Assembly: GCF_008041835.1 (NCBI RefSeq)
Contig: NZ_VRYE01000021.1
Span: 1-55,414 of the forward strand
DNA: 55,414 nt
DNA from: Ectopseudomonas mendocina
Lineage (GTDB): Bacteria > Pseudomonadota > Gammaproteobacteria > Pseudomonadales > Pseudomonadaceae
Direction of reading: 5' to 3'
In this document: positions 27,801-36,639 of the stretch, in pieces
How positions within the stretch are numbered: position 1 is the first letter of the stretch
How the letters are laid out: each line of letters opens with the position of its first letter
Notes under the pieces: generated by a model
The model's input: only the letters and a program-made list of their open reading frames with translations
Told to the model about the DNA's origin: nothing
The model's database searches: none
Position numbers and translations under genes: made by a program

Positions 27801-27839
27801 GATACGACCGCCCTTGGCAAGACGATTGACCTGGCTCAT
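24816..27839 (-). CDS. soxA: Sarcosine oxidase alpha subunit
   Basis: 1007 residues, the normal length. The N-terminal ferredoxin-like part (SFTFNGQTYQGYAGDSLAAA) is followed by an NAD/FAD-type Rossmann domain (LIVGAGAAGLAAALAAGRSG) and a C-terminal aminomethyltransferase (GcvT) domain from about residue 600, where THF accepts the one-carbon unit. The start ATG at 27839 overlaps the soxD stop (ATGA); a longer open frame upstream is in-frame extension without conserved sequence. It lies in the soxBDAG operon. Confidence 0.96.
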   Translation of the reverse strand: MSQVNRLAKGGRIDRSQPLSFTFNGQTYQGYAGDSLAAALLANGVDIVGRSFKYSRPRGIVAAGAEEPNAVLQIGSTEAAQIPNVRATQQALYSGLVANSTNGWPSVNTDLMGILGKVGGGMMPPGFYYKTFMYPQNLWMTYEKYIRKAAGLGRSPTEVDPDIYDQLNQHCDVLIVGAGAAGLAAALAAGRSGARVILADEQEEFGGSLLDTRETLDGKPAADWVAQAIAELQAMPEVTLLPRATVNGYHDHNFLTIHQRLTDHLGETAPMGQARQRMHRVRAKRVVLASGAHERPLVYANNDVPGNMLAGAVSTYVRRYGVAPGQELVLSTNNDYAYRVVLDWLDAGRKVVAVADARSNPRGSWVEEARARGVRILTGSAVVEARGSKRVTGARICAIDAKAHKVTSPGEVLDCDLIVSSGGYSPVVHLASHLGGRPEWREDILGFVPGPGNGIQQRIDAGAVNGVFALGDVLANGFEAGAKAAADTGYKAVSGSLPQAEVRQEEAMLALFQVPHDKSTARAPKQFVDLQNDVTAAGIELATREGFESVEHVKRYTALGFGTDQGKLGNINGLAIAARSMGISIVQMGTTMFRPNYTPVTFGAVAGRHCGELFDAKRYTAMQAWHVKSGAEFEDVGQWKRPWYFPKNGEDLHAAVARECLAVRNSVGILDASTLGKIDIQGPDAREFLNRVYTNAWTKLDVGKARYGLMCKEDGMVFDDGVTACLADNHFVMTTTTGGAARVMEWLEIYHQTEWPELKVYFTSVTDHWATMTLSGPNSRKLLAKVTDIDLDKDAFPFMSWKEGLVGGVPARVFRISFTGELSYEVNVQADYALGVWEQIIEAGKEFDLTPYGTETMHVLRAEKGFIIVGQDTDASVTPDDLNMGWCVGRTKPFSWIGKRGMNRADCLREDRKQLVGLKPIDPNQVLPEGAQLVFDPKQTIPMQMVGHVTSSYMSAAMGYSFAMAVVKGGLKRMGERVFAPLADGSVIEAEICSSVFYDPKGDRQNV

Positions 27840-28162
27840 GCCGTTACTCCTTCTACCACGGCTTGCTTGTCGGTGGCCCCGGCCGCGGTGACCGAAGGCT
27901 TCTCGCCGACCTTGTAGGTCTCGAGGATCTCGTAGGTCACGGTGTGGCGGGTGGCGTTGAAATACTTGCGGCAACCGGCTGCGTGCACCCACAGCTCATG
28001 GTGGATACCACGCGGGTTGTCGCGGAAGAACATGTACTCGCCCCACTCCGCATCACTGCAGGCATCGGGATCGAGCGGGCGCGCGATGTGCGCCTGGCCC
28101 TTGGCGTGGAATTCCTCTTCGGAGCGCAGTTCGCCACAGTAGGGGCAGAAGATGTGCAGCAT
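27836..28162 (-). CDS. soxD: Sarcosine oxidase delta subunit
   Basis: 108 residues. It begins MLHIFCPYCGELRSEEEFHA with the zinc-binding CxxC and a later His, and contains WGEYMFFRDNPRGIHHELW and the conserved WVHAAGCRKYFNATRHTVT. A small Zn subunit of SoxABDG. The same reading frame is open far upstream through the soxB gap, but this start is fixed by conservation. Confidence 0.95.
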   Translation of the reverse strand: MLHIFCPYCGELRSEEEFHAKGQAHIARPLDPDACSDAEWGEYMFFRDNPRGIHHELWVHAAGCRKYFNATRHTVTYEILETYKVGEKPSVTAAGATDKQAVVEGVTA

Positions 28163-28221
28163 GCTCGGTACCTCCAGAAAATCTTCAAACCCGCTCGTAT
28201 AACCATGCGGGACAAGCTTGT

Positions 28222-28336
28222 CTCCCCTCTCCCCCTGGGAGAGGGGCCGGGGGTGAGGGAGTGAGGGGACCGCGATCAGTCGAACCGCCCTCTCCCGGCC
28301 CTGCGGGCCACCCTCTCCCGCAAGCGGGAGAGGGTC
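28222..28336. repeat. GC-rich REP array in the soxB-soxD gap
   Basis: Palindromic units CCCTGGGAGAGGGGCCGGGG and CCCGCAAGCGGGAGAGGG within the operon. They could form mRNA hairpins that stabilise the soxB segment or reduce downstream expression. Confidence 0.75.
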
Positions 28337-28365
28337 ATCGGATGTCATCCCTACGGGATGAATGT

Positions 28366-29616
28366 TTAATGGGCCACTGCAGCGGCGCCGTGCTCGTCGA
28401 TCAGTGCGCCGGTGTGAAAACGGTCGATGGAGAACGGCTTGGCCAGCGGGTGCATTTCGCCCTTGGCCAGGCTGGCGGCAAATACGTGGCCCGAACCCGG
28501 CGTAGCCTTGAAGCCACCGGTGCCCCAACCGCAGTTGAAGAACAGGTTGTCCACCGGGGTCTTGGAAATGATCGGGCAAGCGTCCGGGCTGGTGTCGACG
28601 ATGCCGCCCCACTGGCGGTTCATGCGCACCCGCGAAAGCACCGGGAACATCTCGACGATGGCCTGCAGGGTGTGTTCGATGGTGTGGTAGGAGCCGCGCT
28701 GGCCGTAGCCGTTGTAGCCGTCGATACCGGCGCCGATGACCAGGTCGCCCTTGTCCGACTGGCTGATGTAGCCATGCACGGCGTTGGACATGATCACGCT
28801 GTCGATGATCGGCTTGATCGGCTCGGACACCAGTGCCTGCAACGGGTGCGATTCCAGCGGCAAGCGGAACCCGGCCAGTTTGGCCATGTGCCCGGAGTTG
28901 CCGGCCGTGACCACACCGACACGCTTGGCACCGATAAAGCCCTTGTTGGTTTCCACGCCAATCACCGCACCGTTCTGCTTGCGAAAACCAATCACCTCGG
29001 TGTTCTGGATCAGGTCGACGCCCAGGGCATCGGCGGCACGCGCGTAGCCCCAGGCCACGGCGTCGTGACGGGCAACGCCACCGCGACGCTGTACGGTGGA
29101 ACCCATCACCGGGTAACGGGTGTTCTTGCTGCAGTCGAGGTAGGGAATCTCCTCGGCCACCTGCTTGGCATCGAGCAGTTCGCCGTCCACGCCGTTGAGG
29201 CGGTTGGCGCTGACGCGGCGCTCGGCGTCGCGCATGTCCTGCAGGGTGTGGCAGAGGTTGTAGACACCGCGCTGGGAGAACATGACGTTGTAGTTGATGT
29301 CCTGCGACAGGCCTTCCCACAGCTTCATCGCATGCTCGTAGAGCTGCGCGGACTCATCCCACAGGTAGTTGGAACGCACGATGGTGGTATTGCGCGCGGT
29401 GTTGCCGCCGCCAAGCCAGCCCTTCTCGACCACGGCGACGTTCTTCACGCCAAACTCCTTGGCCAGGTAATAGGCCGTGGCCAGGCCATGGCCGCCACCG
29501 CCGACGATGACCACGTCGTACACCGGCTTGGGCGTCGGGTTGCGCCACATGCGCTGCCAGTTCTCATGGTGGCTGAACGAGTGCTTGAACAGGCCGAAGC
29601 CGGAATAACGTTGCAT
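28366..29616 (-). CDS. soxB: Sarcosine oxidase beta subunit
   Basis: 416 residues. The FAD-binding dinucleotide fold near the N-terminus is [20 protein letters not shown], followed by [19 protein letters not shown]. The catalytic subunit that dehydrogenates sarcosine with FAD/FMN. A C-terminal glycine-rich FAD block ([18 protein letters not shown]) is present. First of the soxBDAG genes and downstream of glyA, separated from it by a REP pair. Confidence 0.96.
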   Translation of the reverse strand: MQRYSGFGLFKHSFSHHENWQRMWRNPTPKPVYDVVIVGGGGHGLATAYYLAKEFGVKNVAVVEKGWLGGGNTARNTTIVRSNYLWDESAQLYEHAMKLWEGLSQDINYNVMFSQRGVYNLCHTLQDMRDAERRVSANRLNGVDGELLDAKQVAEEIPYLDCSKNTRYPVMGSTVQRRGGVARHDAVAWGYARAADALGVDLIQNTEVIGFRKQNGAVIGVETNKGFIGAKRVGVVTAGNSGHMAKLAGFRLPLESHPLQALVSEPIKPIIDSVIMSNAVHGYISQSDKGDLVIGAGIDGYNGYGQRGSYHTIEHTLQAIVEMFPVLSRVRMNRQWGGIVDTSPDACPIISKTPVDNLFFNCGWGTGGFKATPGSGHVFAASLAKGEMHPLAKPFSIDRFHTGALIDEHGAAAVAH

Positions 29617-29654
29617 GAAGATGCTCCTTGAATCTGTTCTCGAACGCCTAACCT

Positions 29655-29722
29655 GTAGGAGCCAGCTTGCTGGCGATCCATTACAACGAGCTCGGCTGGA
29701 TCGCCAGCAAGCTGGCTCCTAC
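29655..29722. repeat. REP pair between soxB and glyA
   Basis: Inverted halves GTAGGAGCCAGCTTGCTGGC and GCCAGCAAGCTGGCTCCTAC around a 28-base spacer. Confidence 0.9.
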
Positions 29723-29738
29723 AACAGAGCAGAAGGCT

Positions 29739-30992
29739 TTAGCGGTATACGGGGTAGTCCGCGCACAGCCCGGCGACCAGCTTGGCCACCTGCGCCTCGA
29801 CATCGGCATCGCCGAGGTGATCGAGGATGTCGCAGATCCAGCCGGCCAGCGCCTGGCACTGGGCGACCTTGAAACCACGGGTGGTCACAGCCGGCGTACC
29901 GATGCGGATGCCCGAGGTCACGAACGGCGACTGCGGGTCGTTGGGCACGGCGTTCTTGTTCACGGTGATGCCGGCGCGGCCCAGGGCAGCATCGGCCTCT
30001 TTGCCGGTCAGCCCTTGCTTGATCAGGCTGAGCAAAAACAGATGGTTGTCGGTGCCACCGGAGACCACCTCGTAGCCGCGTTCGATGAACACCTTGGCCA
30101 TGGCCTGGGCGTTATCGATCACCTGCTGCTGGTAAGCCTTGAACTCCGGCTCCATGGCCTCCTTGAAGCACACGGCCTTGGCGGCGATGACGTGCATCAG
30201 CGGGCCGCCCTGGGCACCGGGGAATACGGCGGAGTTGAGCTTCTTCTCGATTTCTTCGTTGGCCTTGGCCAGGATCAGGCCGCCGCGCGGGCCGCGCAGG
30301 GTCTTGTGGGTGGTGGTGGTGACCACGTCGGCAAAGGGAATCGGGTTCGGGTACAGACCGGCAGCGACCAGGCCCGCCACGTGCGCCATATCGACGAACA
30401 GTAGCGCGCCGACCTTGTCGGCGATGGCGCGAAAGCGCGGGAAGTCGAGGGTCTTGGAGTAGGCGGAGAAGCCGGCGACGATGATCTTCGGCTTGTGCTC
30501 CACGGCCAGGCGCTCGACCTCGTCGTAGTCGATCAGCCCGGTGGCGGTGTCCAGGCCGTACTGCACGGCGTTGTACAGCTTGCCCGAGGACGACACCTTG
30601 GCGCCGTGGGTCAGGTGGCCGCCGTGGGCCAGGCTCATGCCGAGGATGGTGTCGCCGGCATTGAGCAGCGCCAGGTACACGGCGCTGTTGGCCGAGGAAC
30701 CGGAGTGCGGCTGGACGTTGGCGTAGTCGGCGCCGAACAGCGCCTTGGCGCGGTCGATGGCCAGCTGCTCGACCTTGTCGACGTACTCGCAACCGCCGTA
30801 GTAGCGCTTGCCTGGATAGCCTTCGGCGTACTTGTTGGTCAGGCCGCTGCCCTGCGCTTCCATCACCCGCTGGCTGCAGTAGTTCTCCGAGGCGATCAGC
30901 TCGATGTGCGCTTCCTGACGGCGTTCTTCCTGAACGATCGCCGCGAGCAACTCGTCGTCGTAGCCCTGAATCTGATCCTGCTTGCTGAACAT
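29739..30992 (-). CDS. glyA: Serine hydroxymethyltransferase
   Basis: 417 residues from ATG at 30992. PLP lysine motif [16 protein letters not shown]; substrate region [14 protein letters not shown]. It converts glycine plus 5,10-methylene-THF to serine, using exactly the two products of sarcosine oxidase. It is the first gene of the glyA-soxBDAG-purU-fdhA set, as glyA1 in P. aeruginosa. Serine can then be deaminated by the dehydratase at 36640-38016. Confidence 0.97.
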   Translation of the reverse strand: MFSKQDQIQGYDDELLAAIVQEERRQEAHIELIASENYCSQRVMEAQGSGLTNKYAEGYPGKRYYGGCEYVDKVEQLAIDRAKALFGADYANVQPHSGSSANSAVYLALLNAGDTILGMSLAHGGHLTHGAKVSSSGKLYNAVQYGLDTATGLIDYDEVERLAVEHKPKIIVAGFSAYSKTLDFPRFRAIADKVGALLFVDMAHVAGLVAAGLYPNPIPFADVVTTTTHKTLRGPRGGLILAKANEEIEKKLNSAVFPGAQGGPLMHVIAAKAVCFKEAMEPEFKAYQQQVIDNAQAMAKVFIERGYEVVSGGTDNHLFLLSLIKQGLTGKEADAALGRAGITVNKNAVPNDPQSPFVTSGIRIGTPAVTTRGFKVAQCQALAGWICDILDHLGDADVEAQVAKLVAGLCADYPVYR

Positions 30993-31349
30993 CTCGATCT
31001 CCCGGCAACCCGTCAGGGCCGCATCTGTGTTGGCGAAGCGCCCACCGCGGTGGCCCACGGAGCCATCGGCAGGGCGTCTGTTGGGATCGATTGTGCGAAA
31101 TAGCCTGGGGGGTCATTTGCCTAATTACGACGTCAAAATGCTCAAACTGACCTACCCCGAACGGCGCGACGGGCGGTGATCACGGCGCCTGGCGGCCCAA
31201 TGCCGGGAATGTCGCGCAGAGACAGGTTGCGGCCGGGGCCACCGCGCCGGGCAGCGGGGAAATGGGTGTAAGATCGGCACAGGCCCGCCTGGGTGCCGAC
31301 CGTGGCGATCTCCGCGGTCGCGCAGGCAACAACCGGACAGGAGCACCAG
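30993..31349. promoter_or_regulatory. Divergent region between glyA and a GlxA-type regulator
   Basis: A 357-base gap with the promoters of two divergent genes. The only AT-richer stretch is around 31108-31150 (CATTTGCCTAATTACG, then TCAAAATG), a possible activator/promoter zone for glyA. I see no unambiguous operator. Confidence 0.4.
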
Positions 31350-32357
31350 ATGAACTACGCCGAATATCTGCAACCGCAAGCGCCTGCCTGCGGCACGCTG
31401 AAGACCTTAGGCTTCCTGCTGATCCCCAACTTCACCGCCATCGGCTTCGCCTCGGCCATCGAGACCCTGCGCATGGCCGGTCTGGCCGCCAGACGGCCGC
31501 TGTACCGTACCCTGCTGATCGCCGCCGGCAACGAGCCGGTACCGGCCAGCAACGGCATGCGCGTGCTGGCGGACACCAGCTTCGAGCAGGCGCCGCCGCT
31601 GGACGCCCTGTTCGTCGTCGGCGCCAACCCGATCCCGCAGAAGTACGACCGGACGCTGCTCGCCTGGATACGCAGGCTGGCCGAACAGGGCGTGCCGCTG
31701 GGCGGCATCTGCACCGGCAGCCACCTGCTGGCCTGCGCCGGCCTGCTCAAGGGCTATCGCTGCACCCTGCACTGGGAAGACATCGAGCAGGTCAAGGAGA
31801 AGTTCCCGGGAATCATCATCTCCAACCAGCTGTATGAGCTGGATCGCGATCGCTACACCTGCTCGGGCGGCACCGCCGCGATGGACATGACCCTGCAGCT
31901 GGTCAGCCGCGAGCCCGGCGGCGCCGAGATCGCCAGCCGCGCCGCCGAGCTGCTGCTGTGCGACCGGGTGCGCAGCGCCCGCGACCAGCAGCGCATCCCG
32001 TTGCGGCAGAAGATCGGCAACGCCCAGCCCAAGCTGAGCCAGATCGTGGCGATCATGGAGTCGAATCTGGAGGAACCGCTGGAGCTGGAGGAGCTGGCGC
32101 AGCTCAACGAGGTGTCGGTGCGCCAGCTGGAGCGGTTGTTCCACAAATACCTGGGGCGCAAGCCCAGCCAGTACTACCTGGAGCTGCGCCTGAATCGGGC
32201 GCGCGAGCTGCTGCTGCGCAGCGATGTCCAGGTGCGCGACGTCGCCCTGGCCTGCGGCTTCGCCTCGCCGGCGCACTTTTCCAAGTGCTACAGCCGCCAG
32301 TTCGGCCTGTCACCGCGCGGCGAGCGCAAGCAGAGCGGGATCGCGGTGCAGGAATAA
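31350..32357 (+). CDS. GlxA-family (DJ-1/PfpI-AraC) transcriptional regulator
   Basis: 335 residues from ATG at 31350 (GGAG seven bases before). The N-terminal DJ-1/PfpI amidotransferase-like sensor domain (about 20-190) has LGGICTGSHLLACAGLL, so the usual Cys is present in the nucleophile-elbow area. The C-terminal AraC helix-turn-helix pair has QLNEVSVRQLERLFHKYLG and VRDVALACGFASPAHFSKCY. Relatives such as GbdR, SouR and CdhR control betaine, sarcosine and carnitine catabolism. Its position between glyA and the creatine symporter suggests a creatine or sarcosine regulator. Which named protein it matches I cannot say. Confidence 0.88.
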   Translation: MNYAEYLQPQAPACGTLKTLGFLLIPNFTAIGFASAIETLRMAGLAARRPLYRTLLIAAGNEPVPASNGMRVLADTSFEQAPPLDALFVVGANPIPQKYDRTLLAWIRRLAEQGVPLGGICTGSHLLACAGLLKGYRCTLHWEDIEQVKEKFPGIIISNQLYELDRDRYTCSGGTAAMDMTLQLVSREPGGAEIASRAAELLLCDRVRSARDQQRIPLRQKIGNAQPKLSQIVAIMESNLEEPLELEELAQLNEVSVRQLERLFHKYLGRKPSQYYLELRLNRARELLLRSDVQVRDVALACGFASPAHFSKCYSRQFGLSPRGERKQSGIAVQE

Positions 32358-32377
32358 TCCCCCGCACCGCGCGCGGC

Positions 32378-33832
32378 TCAGGCCAGACGCGCCGCCCGGG
32401 CCTTGCCGCGGGTCAGCAGGCTGACCGCCACGTAGCACAGCGACGACGCCAGGCAACCGAGCAGGGGGCCCTCCACCCAGCCGATATCGGTGCTCAGCAG
32501 CAGGCCGCCGCTGGTGAAGAAGCCGACCAGCATGGCCGTCAGCGCGCCGGCGACGTTGCCACGCCAGAAGGTGGAGATGAACACCGGGCCGATCATCGCC
32601 GCCAGCAGAGTGCCGGAGCCGAGGATGCCGAGCCAGGACAGCATGAACGGCGGCGCGTACATCATCATCAGCAAGCCGAGCAGCCCCAGCGCCACCACCG
32701 CGACACGGTTGACGATCAGCGCACGCGGCGAATCCGTCTCGGCATTCTTGTTCAGTGCCAGGCGCAGGTCGTGCGAAGTCGCCGAGGCCACGGTATGCAG
32801 CATGGAGTTGGCGGTGGACTTCATGGCGAAGATGATGAACAGGGTGATCAAGCCCTGCAGCGCCGGGTGCATGAAGGTCTGCAGGTACATCGGCATGGCA
32901 TTGTCAGGATCGGCCAGTTGCGGGCCGAAGGCGCGCATGTACAGGCCGACAATGGGGATCAGGCTGAGCAGGCAGCCGAGAATGGCCACGTAGATCCCGA
33001 CCTTGTGCATCTTCACATTGGGCCTGAAGGCCAGAAAGCGGATGGCCATATAGGGCAACACCGCGGCGAACAGGAAGGCGTAGGGCAGTACCAGGAACAC
33101 CGAAGCCTTGCTTTCGCCGTAGGGCGCCGCGGTGACCGGGTTGAGCAGCTTCGGGTCGATGCTGTTGAGGTTGGCCTCCCACAGCCCCAGGTCGACGCTG
33201 GTGAACATCTGCACCATGATCACCACCGCGGCCAGGGCCATGCCGCAGACCATCACGGTGTCGGTCCAGGCCACCGCGGCCAGGCCGCCGAGCATGGTGT
33301 AGAGGATGATCACCGAGATCATCAGCCAGGCGCTGCTGGTCATATCGATGTTCAGCCAGGACGCGCCGAGCATGCCCACCGCCTTGATCTGGCTGACCAG
33401 AAAGACCATCAGCAGGACGATGGTCATGACCGCCGCCACCCCCTGCAGCAGGCGCCCGCCGGCGCCGCCGCCATGGATCTGGCCGATGTACTCGGGGATG
33501 GTGTTGCTGCCCATGCACAGGGCGCGCTTCTGCATGTGATTGGCGAAGAACAGCACGGCGATCATCATCGCCGGGGCGAAGAAGAAGTTGCCCAGCAACT
33601 CAATGGCGCCGAACTCGTAGGCCACCGCCGGCGAGCCCATGAAGCCCCAGCCGCTGAAACCGGTGGCGACTATGGTGCTGGCGCCGACGAAGGCGCCCAG
33701 GCTTCGGCCGGCGAGCAGAAAGCCGCCTTCGTCGCTGTCCCTGACTTTGCGCGAGGAGAGAAAACCTATTCCGATCATTACCGCGAAGGTGACGATCAGC
33801 AGAGCCCAGTTGAACAGTTCATAGAAGTCCAT
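32378..33832 (-). CDS. Na+/solute symporter, likely creatine transporter
   Basis: 484 residues with about 13 membrane helices; SSS family (GGFLLAGRSLGAFVGASTIV, SNTIPEYIG, TANSMLHTVASATSHDL). The start ATG at 33832 gives MDFYELFNWALLIVTFAVM. It is downstream of, and five bases from, a 37-codon membrane ORF, and in line with creatinase. Creatine uptake is inferred from this context; choline, proline or betaine are possible alternatives. Confidence 0.85.
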   Translation of the reverse strand: MDFYELFNWALLIVTFAVMIGIGFLSSRKVRDSDEGGFLLAGRSLGAFVGASTIVATGFSGWGFMGSPAVAYEFGAIELLGNFFFAPAMMIAVLFFANHMQKRALCMGSNTIPEYIGQIHGGGAGGRLLQGVAAVMTIVLLMVFLVSQIKAVGMLGASWLNIDMTSSAWLMISVIILYTMLGGLAAVAWTDTVMVCGMALAAVVIMVQMFTSVDLGLWEANLNSIDPKLLNPVTAAPYGESKASVFLVLPYAFLFAAVLPYMAIRFLAFRPNVKMHKVGIYVAILGCLLSLIPIVGLYMRAFGPQLADPDNAMPMYLQTFMHPALQGLITLFIIFAMKSTANSMLHTVASATSHDLRLALNKNAETDSPRALIVNRVAVVALGLLGLLMMMYAPPFMLSWLGILGSGTLLAAMIGPVFISTFWRGNVAGALTAMLVGFFTSGGLLLSTDIGWVEGPLLGCLASSLCYVAVSLLTRGKARAARLA

Positions 33833-33837
33833 TGCGC

Positions 33838-33951
33838 TTACTCCGCCGGTCGGGAGGTTTCGTGGGCGGCACGGCGCACATAGGTGGTGGCCGCGATCAG
33901 GAACATGAGGATGTTGAGCGCTACGAAGAGCGTGAGTACCCAGGAGCTCAT
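33838..33951 (-). CDS. 37-residue membrane microprotein linked to the symporter
   Basis: Reads MSSWVLTLFVALNILMFLIA and then a short basic cytoplasmic tail ending TSRPAE; one helix, N-out or N-in not decided. Its stop lies five bases before the symporter start, so it is translationally coupled. It is too short for most gene finders. Similar tiny helices accompany some SSS and other transporters. I infer an accessory-subunit role. Confidence 0.65.
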   Translation of the reverse strand: MSSWVLTLFVALNILMFLIAATTYVRRAAHETSRPAE

Positions 33952-34167
33952 TGGTGTGGCCTCTTGTTGTCGTTATGGGCGCCCCGCAGGGCGGGTCAAA
34001 GGGCCGAGCGCGCAAGGCGTTTGGCGATAGCTCAGGTCGCGAACCGCGGACAGCAGCCCGCCGGCTTTGCCGCTCGACTCGAAATCATTCATCTGCTGGC
34101 CTCCCGGTCGCCCACCCGAGGTGGGCGACGCCGCTTGGGCCATGCTCTGGCGAGCACGGCACGGGGA
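33952..34167. other. Gap between creatinase and the microprotein
   Basis: 216 bases within the same transcription direction. I see no gene or clear hairpin. Confidence 0.35.
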
Positions 34168-35379
34168 CTACTTGCGAATGATATTGTGCTCCGGGCCGTA
34201 GGGGAACTTGGTGATGTTCTCCGCGCCCTGCTCGTTGACGATCAGGATGTCGTGCTCGCGATAGCCGCCGGCGCCAGGCAGGCCCTCGGGCAGCATGATC
34301 ATCGGCTCCATCGACACCACCATGCCCGGCTCCAGCACGGTGTCGATGTCCTCGCGCAGCTCCAGGCCGGCCTCGCGACCGTAGTAGTGGCTGAGGGTGC
34401 CGAAGGAGTGGCCGTAGCCGAAGGTGCGGTACTGCAGCAGGTCGTGGCTGAGGAAGATCTCGTTGAGTTCCTTGGCGATGTCGCTGCAGCGTGCGCCGGG
34501 CTTGATCAGCTTGAGACCGGCCTCGTGCACCTCGACGTTGGCCAGCCACAGGCGCAGGTGGTCGTCGGAGCAGTGGTCTAGGAACAGGGTGCGCTCCAGC
34601 GCGGTGTAGTAGCCGGCGATCATCGGGAAGCAGTTGAGGCTGAGGATGTCGCCCTTGTTCACCTTGCGGGTGGTCACCGGGTTGTGCGCGCCGTCGGTGT
34701 TGATGCCGGACTGGAACCAGGTCCAGGTGTCCATCAGCTCGACCTCATCGAAGGTCTCGGCGATGGCGCGGACCATGGCCTGGGTGGCGTGCAGGGCCAC
34801 CTCGTACTCCGGCACCTGGTCGCGTAGGGCCTCGACCACCGCCGCGCCGCCGATGTCGGCGATGCGTGCACCGTGGCGGATCAACACGTGCTCCTCGGCG
34901 GACTTGATCATGCGCATGCGCATGCAGGGCGCGGCGACGTCGACCAGCTCGGCGTCCGGATATCTGGCGGCCAGCTTGTCGCGGTTCTGCAGGTTCAGGT
35001 GGTCAAACTCGATGCCGATGCGGCGCGCGCGCGGCAGCGCCTGCTGGATGGCGACGAAGTAGTTGTCGCGCTGCCAGTCGGTGTAGACGATGTTGTCGGT
35101 GCCGACGGTGCGGCGCCAGGGCTGGCCGCCGTCGATATTGGCGCTGATGCTGACCACGTCGTCCTGGGTCACCACCAGGGCGTAGGGGCGACCGAAGGAG
35201 CAGTAGAGGAAGTCCGAGTAGTAGTTGATGTTGTGGTACGAGGTGAAGACCGCCGCGTCGATGTTCTCGGCCGCCAGGTGGGCGCGCAGCTTGGCATGAC
35301 GGTTGGCGTATTCCTGGGCGGTGAACGTCGATTTGACCTTTTCGCCGTTCCGGATTCGGAGCGTTTGGGGCATCTGCAT
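34168..35379 (-). CDS. Creatinase (creatine amidinohydrolase)
   Basis: 403 residues, exactly the length of P. putida creatinase, and nearly the same sequence as I remember it. It starts MQMPQTLRIRNGEKVKSTFT. Hydrolyses creatine to sarcosine and urea. It has a pita-bread fold related to M24 peptidases but is metal-independent; the active His region is YRTFGYGHSFGTLSHYYG, and the C-terminal block is SMEPMIMLPEGLPGAGGYRE. The product sarcosine feeds SoxBDAG. No creatininase is in the window, so creatinine would need another locus. A start 23 codons earlier is not conserved. Confidence 0.96.
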   Translation of the reverse strand: MQMPQTLRIRNGEKVKSTFTAQEYANRHAKLRAHLAAENIDAAVFTSYHNINYYSDFLYCSFGRPYALVVTQDDVVSISANIDGGQPWRRTVGTDNIVYTDWQRDNYFVAIQQALPRARRIGIEFDHLNLQNRDKLAARYPDAELVDVAAPCMRMRMIKSAEEHVLIRHGARIADIGGAAVVEALRDQVPEYEVALHATQAMVRAIAETFDEVELMDTWTWFQSGINTDGAHNPVTTRKVNKGDILSLNCFPMIAGYYTALERTLFLDHCSDDHLRLWLANVEVHEAGLKLIKPGARCSDIAKELNEIFLSHDLLQYRTFGYGHSFGTLSHYYGREAGLELREDIDTVLEPGMVVSMEPMIMLPEGLPGAGGYREHDILIVNEQGAENITKFPYGPEHNIIRK

Positions 35380-35549
35380 GGCGTGAATCCCTCTGCTGTC
35401 TGGGGTAAGGCGACCGGCCGGATTGGCGGGTCGTTGAGAGGATTGCAACAGATGCCCGGCGCGGATTTTTGTACGGTTCCGACCCGAAGTTGGTCAGATC
35501 CGCTGCGGCCTATGCCTTGCCGCGTGGGCAATTTCCGCGCGCAAAAAAA

Positions 35550-35585
35550 GAGGCCCGTACCGCGCTGCCAGCACGGACGGGCCTC
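35550..35585 (-). terminator. Terminator of the GbdR-like regulator gene
   Basis: GAGGCCCGT and ACGGGCCTC enclose an 18-base loop; seven A on the plus strand at 35543-35549 give the minus-strand T-run. Confidence 0.85.
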
Positions 35586-35613
35586 GAAAGGGTGACAGCC
35601 GGAGGGACGGCGG

Positions 35614-36603
35614 TCAGTGCAGCGCCACCTGCGGCGTACGCCGCTCGTCACTGGGGCAGAGGGCGAAGTGCTCGCGGTAGCAGCGCGAGAAGGTCTGCGC
35701 CGAGAGGAAGCCGCAAGCGGCTGCCACTTCGACCACGCTGAGGCGGGTACGGCGCAGCAACTGGCGCGCGCGCACCAAGCGCAGGCGCAGGTAGTAGCGC
35801 GCCGGCGAGCACTGCAGATGGCGTTCGAACAGGCGCTCCAACTGGCGCCGCGACAGCGCGACGAACCCCGCCAGCTGGCCGAGTTCGAGCGGCTCCTCGA
35901 GGTTGCTCTCCATCAGGCTGATCACCTCGCGCAGCTTGGGGCTGGGCTCGTCGCCGCACAAGTGCAAGGGCATCTGCGCCGGCAGCGGCTCGCAGCGGAC
36001 CAGCTCGAACGCCAGGGTCTCGGCGATCGCCCTGACCAGCGGCTGGCCATGCCGACCGGCGATCAGCTGCAGCATCAGTTCCAGCCCCGCTGCGCCGCCG
36101 GCGGCGGTACCGCGGTCGCGGTCGACGACGAAGGGCTGGGCGCTCAGCGCCACGCCGGGAAACGCGCGCTGCAGATCGACCCGGCAGCGCCAGCTGATGC
36201 TGCACTGGTGGCCCTCCAGCAGACCGGCGCGCGCCAGCGTCCAGCTGCCGCTGCCGAGCGCGCCGAGAAACCGCCCGGGCTGCGCCTGCTTCCGCAGGTA
36301 GCGCTCCAGTTCGGGCCGCTCGCGCGCCTGCGCGGCATCGCTGCCACAGAGGATCAGCCCGTGCAGCTCGCCCGCCGCGTCGGCGGCGCCATCCGGGGTG
36401 ATCCACATGCCGTTGCTGGCGCGCAGCGGCCGGCCCTGCAGGCTGAGCGTCTGCCAGCGGTACAGGCTGCGCCCGGCCAGCTGGTTGGCCAGGCGCAGTG
36501 GCTCCAGCGCGGCGGCCAGGGCTACCAGGCTGAACTGGTCATCCAGCAGAAAGCCGATGGACTCCAAGGCGGCAAGGGTGGGCAGTTTCTCGAAACGGGT
36601 CAT
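35614..36603 (-). CDS. GbdR-like GlxA-family transcriptional regulator
   Basis: 329 residues from ATG at 36603 (GAGGA eight bases upstream). The N-terminal DJ-1/PfpI-like domain (SIGFLLDDQFSLVALAAALE) has GALGSGSWTLARAGLLEG, so the nucleophile Cys is replaced; the C-terminal AraC domain has GFVALSRRQLERLFERHLQ and VVEVAAACGFLSAQTFSRCY. It resembles GbdR, but is shorter at the C-terminus and clearly diverged, so I do not call it GbdR. It lies beside sdaB, as gbdR does in P. aeruginosa, and beside creatinase. Probably an activator of creatine or glycine-betaine-derived catabolism. Confidence 0.85.
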   Translation of the reverse strand: MTRFEKLPTLAALESIGFLLDDQFSLVALAAALEPLRLANQLAGRSLYRWQTLSLQGRPLRASNGMWITPDGAADAAGELHGLILCGSDAAQARERPELERYLRKQAQPGRFLGALGSGSWTLARAGLLEGHQCSISWRCRVDLQRAFPGVALSAQPFVVDRDRGTAAGGAAGLELMLQLIAGRHGQPLVRAIAETLAFELVRCEPLPAQMPLHLCGDEPSPKLREVISLMESNLEEPLELGQLAGFVALSRRQLERLFERHLQCSPARYYLRLRLVRARQLLRRTRLSVVEVAAACGFLSAQTFSRCYREHFALCPSDERRTPQVALH

Positions 36604-36639
36604 TGCGGCAGTCCTCGACAAAACCAGCGGGCAGGAGAA

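Noticed and set aside
27836..29320. Continuous minus-strand frame running through soxD, the REP gap and part of soxB
   Set aside because: Only the last 108 codons carry the SoxD sequence; the rest is out of frame with soxB and crosses palindromic repeats.
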